From SIG672 sp045580325 (GTDB lineage: Bacteria > Bacillota > Clostridia > Oscillospirales > CAG-272), in the NCBI GenBank assembly GCA_045580325.1, contig JAZNNR010000011.1, positions 1 through 35,953 on the forward strand: DNA of 35,953 nucleotides, read 5' to 3'. Of this stretch, positions 24,724 through 33,335 are shown piece after piece (within the stretch, counting starts at the first letter, position 1; every line of letters begins with the position of its first letter). A program made the translations under genes and the position numbers. The notes under the pieces were generated by a model. It was not told the origin of the DNA. It saw nothing but the letters and a program-made list of their open reading frames with translations, and ran no database searches.

Positions 24724-27700
24724 TTACTGCGGTCCTAAAACTTCAGTCGAAGTGCCAGTTTCGGGATCATAATTTGCAAGATACTTCTTCAGCTTAGTTG
24801 CATCTTTTGCATTGATTTCTCCATCACCATTTGCATCAGCTCCAACTTCAACTGTTTCGGTTGAAGTTCCTGTTTCGGGATCGTAATTCGCAAGATACTT
24901 CTTCAGCTTAGTTGCATCTTTCGCATTGATTTCTCCATCACCGTTAACATCGCCGTACATAACCTCAATAACTTCGGCTTCAAACTTAGCAGTAAGTGTG
25001 CGGTCTGACTCCGCTGTGAAGGAAATTGATGTGTTAGAAGAAACGAGTTCTCCGTTTTCGTACCAACCTTCGAAGACATATCCTTCGCCAGCTGCCGCTG
25101 TGAGCGTTACGCTTGCGCCGTACTCATAGTTGCCTGCGCCTGTTACTTTTCCGCCTGCGGCAGGTGTTACAGTAGCACTAACTGTATAGGTTATCTTTTC
25201 AAACTTAGCAGTAAGTGTGCGATTTGCTTCTGCTGTGAAGGTAATTGTTGCATTCTTAGAAACTTCTGTTTCTCCTTCATACCAACCAAGGAACTTGTAG
25301 CCTGTGTTAGCTGTTGCTGTGAGCGTTACGCTTGCGCCGTGCTCATAGTTGCCTGCGCCTGTTACTTTTCCGCCTGCGGTAGGTGTTACAGTAGCACTAA
25401 CTGTATAGGTTATCTTTTCAAACTTAGCAGTAAGTGTACGGTTTGCTTCTGCTGTAAAGGTAAGTGTTGTATCCTTGGAAACGAGTGCACCGTTTTCATA
25501 CCAACCCGTGAACTTATATCCTGTGCTAGCTGCCGCTGTGAGCGTTACGCTTGCGCCGTGCTCGTAGTTGCCTGCGCCTTCAACTGTTCCGTTTTCTGTT
25601 GTTACAGTAATTGTGTATGTTTCTTTAGCAAACTTAGCAGTAAGAGCGCGATTTGCTTCTGCTGTGAAGGTAATTGTTGTATCCTTGGAAACGAGTGCAC
25701 CGTTTTCATACCAGCCGGTGAACTTGTAGCCTGTGTTAGCTGCTGCCGTAAGAGTTACACTTGCGCCGTGCTCATAGTTGCCTGCGCCTGTTACTTTTCC
25801 GCCTGCGGTAGGTGTTACAGTAGCACTAACTGTGTAGGTTATCTTTTCAAACTTAGCAGTAAGAGCGCGATTTGCTTCTGCTGTAAAGGTAAGTGTTGTA
25901 TCCTTGGAAACGAGTGCACCGTTTTCATACCAGCCGGTGAACTTGTATCCTGTGTTAGCTGTTGCTGTGAGCGTTACGCTTGCGCCGTGCTCGTAGTTGC
26001 CTGCGCCTGTTACTTTTCCGCCCGCGGTGGGTGTTACAGTAGCACTAACTGTGTAGGTTATCTTTTCAAACTTAGCAGTAAGTGTACGGTTTGCTTCCGC
26101 TGTAAAGGTAAGTGTTGTATCCTTGGAAACGAGTGCACCGTTTTCATACCAGCCGGTGAACTTGTATCCTGTGTTAGCTGCCGCTGTGAGCGTTACGCTT
26201 GCGCCGTGCTCATAGCTGCCTGCGCCTGTTACTTTTCCGCCCGCGGTGGGTGTTACGGTAGCACTAACTGTATAGGTTATCTTTTCAAACTTAGCAGTAA
26301 GTGTGCGGTTTGCTTCTGCCGTAAAGCTAAATGTTGCCTCTGCAGAAACGAGTTCGCCGTTTTCATACCAACCAACAAACTTGTAACCTGTGTTAGCTGT
26401 TGCTGTGAGCGTTGCTTCAGCGCCGTATTCATATTCGCCTGCGCCTGTAGCTGTTCCGTCTTCTGCAATAGTTACATCGATTATAACTGTCTCGGGTTCA
26501 GGTTCAGCCCATACTAACTCTCTGCCTGCTACGAAAGAAGTAACAGGAGCATCGTATGCGCCATACGAGGGATCATAGTTACCCCACTTGTTTACAAGGA
26601 TACCGTAGAGATCACCTGTAAGAGGTGTTTCGTCTATAATGTCCTGTACAAGTATTCCGTTTGCGTACACCTTAATGTGTCCGTTTGTATCCCATTCAGC
26701 CGCAAGTGTAACACCTTGGGTAATATCTATTCCAAGTGCGCTGAGGTCTGTACCTCCCGCAGCACTTAGCCAATGCCAGTTCTGGTACTTACCCATTTCG
26801 ATGACTTCTACACAGCCCCAGTCATTGATAAATGCCCAATAGTAGCTTACGTCAGTAGCAGGCGCAGCATCAGCCTCGACATAATTAAAATTGCCGTCGC
26901 CGTCGTGGTCTGTGAGAGCAAATACGAGACCGTTTCTGTGGTTTTGGTCGCCATTAAGGTTATCTCTGACAATGATTGTAGCTTCGATTCTGTTATTTGC
27001 GAGTGTGTCATTAAACAGAAGGAAACTGTTTTCATAGCCTGCGGGCATTTTCAGCTCGCCGTTTTCTTCAACCCAAACTATGCCGCTTACAAAATAAGGT
27101 GTAAGATAATTGTCTTCGGAATCTACAGTAATTGAATACTTAATCGCATTTTCAAAGTTGAAAGCGTTAAGTGCTGTTCCATCTTTTACTGTTACTGTTT
27201 TCTTAATTGCACCAAGACCGTTGTCTTCCAGCTTTACTACAAGCTGATATGTCTTAGAGCTGTACGAAATTCCGTCTACTACCTTACCTGCGTTTACCTG
27301 TTTAACAACGTAGTAGTAGGTCTTTCCTACATCGGACGCAGTATAGCTAAGCTTAAATGCGAACTTTCCATTTGCATTTGCAGTTGTTTGGGCAGGTGCT
27401 TCGCCTACTGTAAAGCTTGCATCTGCTGCGTAAAGCTCAAACGTAAACATACCGTCTGAAGTAGTGCCATTTGTAAGTGTTACGTTACCGCTAATGTCTA
27501 CTGTCGCGTTACCCGTAACTGCATATTTGTTTGCAAAGTTAAGAGCATTTGCTGTTACTCCGCTTACCGTTGCTTTTATTCCGCCATTGTTGTTGTCCGT
27601 TACCTTAACGGTGATCTTGTACGAAACAGAGCTGTATGTAATTCCGTTAACTGTTGTTCCTGCCTTTGCTTCTTTAAGAACGTAGTAGTAAGTTCCTATA

Positions 27701-30700
27701 TCAGCTGCCGTATAGTTAAGCTGGAATGCAAACTTACCGCTCTTATTTGTCGTCTTAAGCGGTGTTCCGCTTGTAACAAAGCTTTCGTTTGCACTGTAAA
27801 GCTCAAGCGTAAACATACCGTCGGTAAGCTGCTTGCCTGTAAGAGTTACGTTACCGCTAAGATCCACATTTACTGATCCTGTGATTTCATAGGTGTTTGC
27901 AAATTTAAGAGCATCAGATGCTGTACTTCCATTTACTGTAGTCTCAGTCGCAACACCGTAGTATTTATCAAGAAGTGTAACGGCCACCTTATATTGGGTA
28001 GTATCATATGTCATACCGCCCTGTGTGCCGCGCACCTGTTTTACGACATAATATAATGTCTTTCCAACATCGGAAGTGGTATAGTTAATTGTGAACGTGA
28101 GCTTACCGTCCTTGTTTGTTACTTTAACAGGTGTTCCGCTCACTGCGAAATTCTTATCTGCTGTGTAAAGCTCAAATGTAAACATACCGTCCGCAAGTGT
28201 CTTTCCTGTGAGGGTTACGTTACCGCTGAGTTCTACTGTTTTATCTTGTCCGATGTTCGATTCACCTGCTATGAAAGAAGTAACAGGAGCATTGTAGGTG
28301 CTGGGATTCTGAGTATTTCCCCACTTGCGTACAAGCATACCGTAGAGATCACCTGTAAGAGGTGTAGAGTCTTTAACTTCCTGTACAAGAAGTCCGTTTG
28401 CATATACTCTGATGTTACCCGCTGTGTCCCATTCTGCTGCGAGTGTAACACCCTTAGTGACATCAATACCAATTGCGCTGAGGTCTTTACCCTCAGTAGT
28501 TAACCAATGCCAGTTCTGATACTTGCCCATTTCGATGACTTCTACACAGCCCCAGTCATTGATAAATGCCCAGTAATAGCTTACGTCAGAGCCATCGTAA
28601 CTAAATTCCAGATCACCGTCATGGTCTGTAAGAGCAAATACAATACCGTTTCTGTCGCTGCCATCGGTAGCCGCGAGGTCGTTGACTAAGATTGTAGCTT
28701 CAATTCTGTTTGAATTAAGAGGAGTGTTGAAAAGAAGGAAGCTGCTTTCAGGTCCTGCGGGCATTTTAAGTTCGCTGCCTTTAAGCTCCCAATGTATGCC
28801 ATTTACAATAGCAGGATTCAGAACATTTCCGAAAGCATCTGTGCAGTTATAATAGGAATTAGAGTCTGCTGAAAAATTTGTTTTTCCTCCCGCTATGAAA
28901 GATGTAACAGGAGCGTCGTATGCGCCATACGAGGGATCATAGTTACCGTACTTGTTTACAAGAAGTCCGTAGTAGTTACCTGTAAGAGGTGTAGAGTCTG
29001 TAACATCCTGTACAAGTATTCCGTTTGCGTATACCTTGATGTGTCCGCTTGTATCCCATTCTGCTGCAAGTGCAACACCCTTAGTAATATCAATACCAAG
29101 TGCCGAAAGATCTGCAGGCGTTGTAGTCAAGGGCTCCCAGTTCTGGTACTTGCCCATTTCCATAATTTCTACACAGCCATAGTCATTGATAAATGCCCAG
29201 TAGTAGCTAAAATCTGCGTCCCAATAGTTAGTAATTGTTGAGTCGCTATCGTGGTCTGTAAGAGCAAATACAATACCGTTTCTGTGGTTGTTGTCGCCAT
29301 TAAGGTTATCTCTGACAACGATCGTTGCTTCAATTATATTCTTTGCGAGGGGATCGCTGAACAGAAGGAAGCTGTTTTCGTGTCCCGCGGGCATTTTAAG
29401 CTCGCCGTCAATAAGCTCCCAGCATATGTCGTTTACTAAAACAGGGGTGAGGAGATTTCCTTTGATGTCTGTACAGTTTTTGTATACAGCTATATCCGAT
29501 ACAAAAGATTTAACGGGAGCGTTGTGTGTATTAGGAGTCTGAGTGTTATCCCAATCGTTTACAAGCAGTCCGTAGTAATTACCTGTAAGAGGTGTAGAAT
29601 CTGTAATGTTATGTACGAGTATTCCGTTTGCATATATCTTGATGTTACCCTGTGCATCCCATTCTGCTGCAAGTGTAACACCCTTAGTAACATCTATGCC
29701 AAGTGCAGCAAGGTCTTTACCCTCAGTAGTTAACCAATGCCAGTTCTGATACTTGCCCATTTCAGCAACTTCTACGCAGCCCCAGTCATTGATAAATGCC
29801 CAGTAGTAGCTTACGTCAGTATCTGCGTAACCGAATGTAAGGTCATTATCGTGGTCTGTAAGAGCAAATACTATACCGTTTCTGTGATTTGGGTCAGTAT
29901 ATGTGAGATCATTTACAGAAATTGTAGCTTCGATTCTGTTATTTGCGAGAGGGTTGCTGAACAGGAGGAAATTGTTTTCATATCCTGCGGGCATCTTAAG
30001 ATTGCCGCCGCTAAGTTCCCAGCATATTCCGTTTACAAAAGCAGGAGTAAGAACAATTCCGAAAGCATTTTTACAGTTTTCGTAAGGATCATTCACGTAA
30101 ACATAAGTATAAATAGCGTCCTGTGTTCCGCTTACAGTTGTCGAAGGAGTGATGCTCCATCTTCCTGTTTTGAAGTTCGTGTACGGTATATTGCCTACCG
30201 CAGGAATTGTAATAGTTGCGCTTCCGCTTGCATCCCATACACCGTCTTTTTCAAGAGTTACGTAAAGGATCTTATCGTCTGTTGTGCCGTCATTCCACTT
30301 ACCGTTTGCAACTCTGAAGATTATCTTCTTCTGATAATCCAAGGGGTTTTTGCCCTGATTTGGATTATCGCTGTCGTTTATCCTCATCGTTACGTACTTT
30401 ACAGTTGATGCCGTAGTTGCGTTAATATAGTGTATAACCGATGGGTCTGTGCCGAGAACCATAATAGGTCTGTAACCGCCCATATCGGTATATTTAAAGC
30501 TGTCATATCCTGAAAACGAGAGGGGGTTTTCCATAATATTCCAAGTTTTTCCGTAGTCAAGACTTACGAATATACAGTTATAAGGAACCCCGCCGAACAT
30601 ATATCTACCTGTTACAAAGAGCGTTCCGCTAGATCCGCCTGCAGGACTCCAAAGGCAAGAGGGCGCGGTTGCAGGCTCGTATGTCTTGCTTCCTGATTTT

Positions 30701-33114
30701 ACAGTAATACGTGTGCCCTCGTCTGAAGGATTCCAGCTTGTTATATCCTTGGTTGTTTTATAGTGAATTCTCGCACCGCCGCCTTCACAGTATTCGTAAA
30801 CGAGGAAGTATTCTCCGTTGCCCATTTTTGTAATGATAGGCATACCGGGGCGGTCTACAGGATCGCCGAGCGAGCATACGTCAACAGGAGCTTCCCAAGT
30901 TATACAGTCTTTGGAGCGCTGGTATACTATTTTCTGGTCAGGAGTGTTAACACCGTCGCCGCTGTCGTCCGAATAGAAGCAGTAGAGGTATCCGTTATCA
31001 TAGAACATAACGGGTTCCCATACGCCGAGACCGGTTCCGCCGCCTGTTGCAACTATCGAGATTTCTGTCCAGGTCTGTCCACAGTCATTACTTACCCATA
31101 CACCAATATGAGAGTACATTTCGTAATTTACCGTATTTGATGAATAGATAAGAGTACCTGCGGGCATATTCCCCACCTGATCGGGAAGCTCGTAAATGTG
31201 AGCCATATTACCGCCCCAGAATTCAGGTCTGATTGTTTCTACAGGATAGGAGAGAACACTCCATGTCTTTCCGCCATCAGTACTTTGTACTACACATCCC
31301 ATAGTGCCGGACAGTCCGTTGGCAGACATCGCCGCAATGAGCTTTCCGTTGTTTTGCGGATCACTCTGATGCTTAAGCTCAACCATTGAGGGGAAATGAA
31401 GGTTTGATCCCGTAAGAACTGTTCTTACGCTTCCAATATTTATCGTCTCAGATCCGACACTTGATGTTTTAGCTGTTTCAAACTTGTAAGTGTACGTATA
31501 TGTAACGCTCTCGAGTCCGCTTACCGTTGTGGGAGGAGTAACGTCCCAGCTTCCCGCCTTGAAACTTGCGTTCGGTTTACTACCTACTGCGGGAGCACTG
31601 AGAGTAGCGCTTCCGCCTATGTTCCATCTACCGTCGTGGGAAAGAGTTACGTAAACGATTTTATCGGCGGTCGTGCCGTCATTCCATCTGCCGTTTGCAA
31701 CCTTAAAGACTATCTTCTTCTGATAATCCTCAATGTTTTTACCTTCGTTAGGATTGTCATCATCGTATATCTTCAGTTTTGCGTACTGCATTTTAGACCC
31801 TGATAGATAGTCTGTCTCGATTATATTTACGTAGTGTATAGTCGAAGGGTCTGCGCCGAGAACCATAATAGGACGGTAGCCTATACTGTCGTTACCATTT
31901 TCCGCAACCGCGCTGGGATACCAATCGTAAGGAAGAGGGTTTTCGATAGTTTCCCAAGTACTGCCGTAGTCGAAGCTTACGAACATTCTGATCGTTCCGT
32001 CGCCGCCGAATTCACGTCTTCCCGTGGCAAAGAGTGTTCCGTTTGCTCCGCCTGCAGGACTCCAAACACAGGAAGGAGAGGAAGCCATCTTATAATCCTT
32101 TCCGCCGACCTTTGCGGTAAGAAGCTTTCCGGGGTCGCTCGGATTCCAGTTAGTTATATCACTAGTTGTCTTGTAGTAAATGTAACAGTCGCTGCCAACC
32201 TTTCCGTTTTCGTAAACGAGGAAGTATTCCCCGTTACCCATCTTTGTGATAATAGGCATACCGGGACGGTCGGTAAGTGTGTTGGAACAGTATACGTCAA
32301 CCGGGTCCTCCCAGACTACACCGTCTTTAGAGCGCTGATATACAAGCTTCTGGTCGGGAGTAGCGACACCGTCGCCTCTGTCATCCGAATAGAAGCAGTA
32401 AAGGTATCCGTTATCGTAGAACATAACGGGTTCCCATACGCCAAGTTCAAGTCCGCAGCCTTCTGCAATTATGTTCGGGCTCTGCGTCCATGTTTTTCCC
32501 GCATCGTAGCTTATAAACATACTGATGTGAGAGTAACCCACATTAGTGCCACCCTCATTTATATCTCCGTAATTTACCGTATTTACTGAGTAAATAATAG
32601 TACCTGCGGGCATATTTCCGAGCCTCGCAGGGAGCTCGTAGATGTGTGCCATCTGACCTGCCCAGAACCAAGGCTTTATTGTTTCTACCGGACGGAATAT
32701 GATTTCCCAGGTAGCACCGCCGTCAGTACTTTCCAGAACAGCACCGAGAGAGGGGTCTACGCTATCCGGTCTACCCGTTTCGCCTATCGATGTCGCTGCG
32801 ATAAGCTTTCCGTTATTTTTCTGGTTAGACTGATACTGAAGCTCAATTATCGAAGGAAAGTATACGCCGTTCAAGAGGGCGTTATACCCGAGAACATTCG
32901 AATAGCTTTGACTCGATGAGAGAACCGTTGATACGGTTTTAATATCCATATCGAGCTTACCGTCGACATAAATGTTATCTACTGCGCCGCCGATTGTTTG
33001 TGTTGACTGTGTGCTTAGTTCACTAGCGTTTGTGGTAGCAGTTACTGTTAAAAACATCGATGCTATCATAGAAAAAACGAGCAAACTTGAAACTAGCCTT
33101 TTAAGTGTCTTCAT
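24724..33114 (-). CDS. Giant exported dockerin protein: two GH93/sialidase-like propellers, MPAG, pilin-like and InlB-type repeats
   Basis: A 2796-residue relative of the 2303-aa protein. Order: signal peptide (1-28); propeller 1 (about 83-428) and beta module; propeller 2 (573-898) and beta module; three MPAG modules (1015-1615); three pilin-like domains (1625-1991); an MPAG module (2000-2198); seven divergent InlB-type repeats of about 73 residues (2205-2716; GYKFTGWYENGALVS); and a type I dockerin (2718-2795; two GDxNGDGEINAKDATKLKKYL segments). Both propellers keep GVWEPVMF and FLVYE, so both may be active. The dockerin predicts docking to a cohesin scaffold. The third pilin-like domain has TNGTTSDG where the others have TGKTLADG. 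The ATG at 33114 has AAGGAG upstream. Exo-arabinanase activity is inferred from motifs only. Confidence 0.87.
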   Translation of the reverse strand: MKTLKRLVSSLLVFSMIASMFLTVTATTNASELSTQSTQTIGGAVDNIYVDGKLDMDIKTVSTVLSSSQSYSNVLGYNALLNGVYFPSIIELQYQSNQKNNGKLIAATSIGETGRPDSVDPSLGAVLESTDGGATWEIIFRPVETIKPWFWAGQMAHIYELPARLGNMPAGTIIYSVNTVNYGDINEGGTNVGYSHISMFISYDAGKTWTQSPNIIAEGCGLELGVWEPVMFYDNGYLYCFYSDDRGDGVATPDQKLVYQRSKDGVVWEDPVDVYCSNTLTDRPGMPIITKMGNGEYFLVYENGKVGSDCYIYYKTTSDITNWNPSDPGKLLTAKVGGKDYKMASSPSCVWSPAGGANGTLFATGRREFGGDGTIRMFVSFDYGSTWETIENPLPYDWYPSAVAENGNDSIGYRPIMVLGADPSTIHYVNIIETDYLSGSKMQYAKLKIYDDDNPNEGKNIEDYQKKIVFKVANGRWNDGTTADKIVYVTLSHDGRWNIGGSATLSAPAVGSKPNASFKAGSWDVTPPTTVSGLESVTYTYTYKFETAKTSSVGSETINIGSVRTVLTGSNLHFPSMVELKHQSDPQNNGKLIAAMSANGLSGTMGCVVQSTDGGKTWSVLSYPVETIRPEFWGGNMAHIYELPDQVGNMPAGTLIYSSNTVNYEMYSHIGVWVSNDCGQTWTEISIVATGGGTGLGVWEPVMFYDNGYLYCFYSDDSGDGVNTPDQKIVYQRSKDCITWEAPVDVCSLGDPVDRPGMPIITKMGNGEYFLVYEYCEGGGARIHYKTTKDITSWNPSDEGTRITVKSGSKTYEPATAPSCLWSPAGGSSGTLFVTGRYMFGGVPYNCIFVSLDYGKTWNIMENPLSFSGYDSFKYTDMGGYRPIMVLGTDPSVIHYINATTASTVKYVTMRINDSDNPNQGKNPLDYQKKIIFRVANGKWNDGTTDDKILYVTLEKDGVWDASGSATITIPAVGNIPYTNFKTGRWSITPSTTVSGTQDAIYTYVYVNDPYENCKNAFGIVLTPAFVNGICWELSGGNLKMPAGYENNFLLFSNPLANNRIEATISVNDLTYTDPNHRNGIVFALTDHDNDLTFGYADTDVSYYWAFINDWGCVEVAEMGKYQNWHWLTTEGKDLAALGIDVTKGVTLAAEWDAQGNIKIYANGILVHNITDSTPLTGNYYGLLVNDWDNTQTPNTHNAPVKSFVSDIAVYKNCTDIKGNLLTPVLVNDICWELIDGELKMPAGHENSFLLFSDPLAKNIIEATIVVRDNLNGDNNHRNGIVFALTDHDSDSTITNYWDADFSYYWAFINDYGCVEIMEMGKYQNWEPLTTTPADLSALGIDITKGVALAAEWDTSGHIKVYANGILVQDVTDSTPLTGNYYGLLVNKYGNYDPSYGAYDAPVTSFIAGGKTNFSADSNSYYNCTDAFGNVLNPAIVNGIHWELKGSELKMPAGPESSFLLFNTPLNSNRIEATILVNDLAATDGSDRNGIVFALTDHDGDLEFSYDGSDVSYYWAFINDWGCVEVIEMGKYQNWHWLTTEGKDLSAIGIDVTKGVTLAAEWDTAGNIRVYANGLLVQEVKDSTPLTGDLYGMLVRKWGNTQNPSTYNAPVTSFIAGESNIGQDKTVELSGNVTLTGKTLADGMFTFELYTADKNFAVSGTPVKVTNKDGKLTFTINYTTSDVGKTLYYVVKQVRGTQGGMTYDTTQYKVAVTLLDKYYGVATETTVNGSTASDALKFANTYEITGSVNVDLSGNVTLTGKQLTDGMFTLELYSANESFVTSGTPLKTTNKSGKFAFQLNYTAADIGTYYYVLKEAKAGTTVNGITYSSVSYKITVKVTDNNNGGIKATVSGVTANALNFANKYAVTGNATVDISGNVTLTNGTTSDGMFTFELYAADASFTVGEAPAQTTANANGKFAFKLSYTASDVGKTYYYVVKQVNAGKVVDGISYSSKTYQLVVKLEDNGLGAIKKTVTVKDGTALNAFNFENAIKYSITVDSEDNYLTPYFVSGIVWVEENGELKMPAGYENSFLLFNDTLANNRIEATIIVRDNLNGDQNHRNGLVFALTDHDGDGNFNYVEADAAPATDVSYYWAFINDWGCVEVIEMGKYQNWHWLSAAGGTDLSALGIDITQGVTLAAEWDTNGHIKVYANGILVQDIIDETPLTGDLYGILVNKWGNYDPSYGAYDAPVTSFVAGRELVWAEPEPETVIIDVTIAEDGTATGAGEYEYGAEATLTATANTGYKFVGWYENGELVSAEATFSFTAEANRTLTAKFEKITYTVSATVTPTAGGKVTGAGSYEHGASVTLTAAANTGYKFTGWYENGALVSKDTTLTFTAEANRTLTAKFEKITYTVSATVTPTAGGKVTGAGNYEHGASVTLTATANTGYKFTGWYENGALVSKDTTLTFTAEANRALTAKFEKITYTVSATVTPTAGGKVTGAGNYEHGASVTLTAAANTGYKFTGWYENGALVSKDTTITFTAEANRALTAKFAKETYTITVTTENGTVEGAGNYEHGASVTLTAAASTGYKFTGWYENGALVSKDTTLTFTAEANRTLTAKFEKITYTVSATVTPTAGGKVTGAGNYEHGASVTLTATANTGYKFLGWYEGETEVSKNATITFTAEANRTLTAKFEKITYTVSATVTPAAGGKVTGAGNYEYGASVTLTAAAGEGYVFEGWYENGELVSSNTSISFTAESDRTLTAKFEAEVIEVMYGDVNGDGEINAKDATKLKKYLANYDPETGTSTETVEVGADANGDGEINAKDATKLKKYLANYDPETGTSTEVLGPQ
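24727..24957 (-). repeat. Dockerin with nearly identical halves
   Basis: The two calcium-binding segments share GDGEINAKDATKLKKYLANY and the following DPETGTSTE exactly, and the DNA of the halves is almost the same. The protein ends LGPQ, as does the partial dockerin at 35650 (LGPQQ). Confidence 0.85.
24976..26496 (-). repeat. Array of seven divergent InlB-type repeats (about 219 bp each)
   Basis: Seven copies encode the pattern TYTVSATVTPTAGGKVTGAG, EHGASVTLTA, GYKFTGWYENG and FTAEANRTLTAKFEK. Most are 219 bp; one (ETYTITVTTENG) is shorter. Several neighbouring copies are almost identical at DNA level, so the array could change length by recombination. The domain is the divergent InlB B-repeat found in many Firmicute surface proteins, probably a stalk. 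Confidence 0.9.
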
Positions 33115-33153
33115 AAAATTTCTCCTTATTCAAAAATACGGTCAGTCATTGTT

Positions 33154-33182
33154 ATTGTACCACTAATACACAAATTTGTCAA
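33154..33182 (-). promoter_or_regulatory. Promoter of the 2796-aa protein gene
   Basis: On the minus strand: TTGACA (complement of 33177-33182), 17 bases, TACAAT (complement of 33154-33159). The spacer AATTTGTGTATTAGTGG resembles those of the genes starting at 24530 and 35465. Confidence 0.87.
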
Positions 33183-33275
33183 TACAAATAACGATTTTTT
33201 AACAAATTTAACAAGCAAATACACTCTTATTTATGACTATCGGCTGTGTGAAACCGTTAGGGAGAAGACAGACAT

Positions 33276-33310
33276 AAAAAAAGCACCCAAAGACTTTCTT
33301 GTCTTTGGGT
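33276..33310 (-). terminator. Terminator of the CE2-like esterase gene
   Basis: ACCCAAAGAC (33285-33294) pairs perfectly with GTCTTTGGGT (33301-33310). On the minus strand it is followed by GC and seven T. It is 26 bases after the stop codon. Confidence 0.9.
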
Positions 33311-33335
33311 ACGTTTTTATTTTAGATGGTTTTGA

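Noticed and set aside
24976..26496. Regularly spaced repeats suggestive of a CRISPR array
   Set aside because: The period is about 219 bp, in frame with a coding sequence, with no short direct repeats separated by unique spacers.
25339..26517. Long plus-strand cysteine-rich open frame (392 codons) with internal repeats
   Set aside because: It is the exact antisense of the InlB-type repeat array of the minus-strand gene; its periodicity follows from that array and there is no ribosome binding site.
29737..30408. Plus-strand open frame of 223 codons inside the 2796-aa gene
   Set aside because: Antisense to an MPAG module and propeller region with clear protein motifs on the minus strand.
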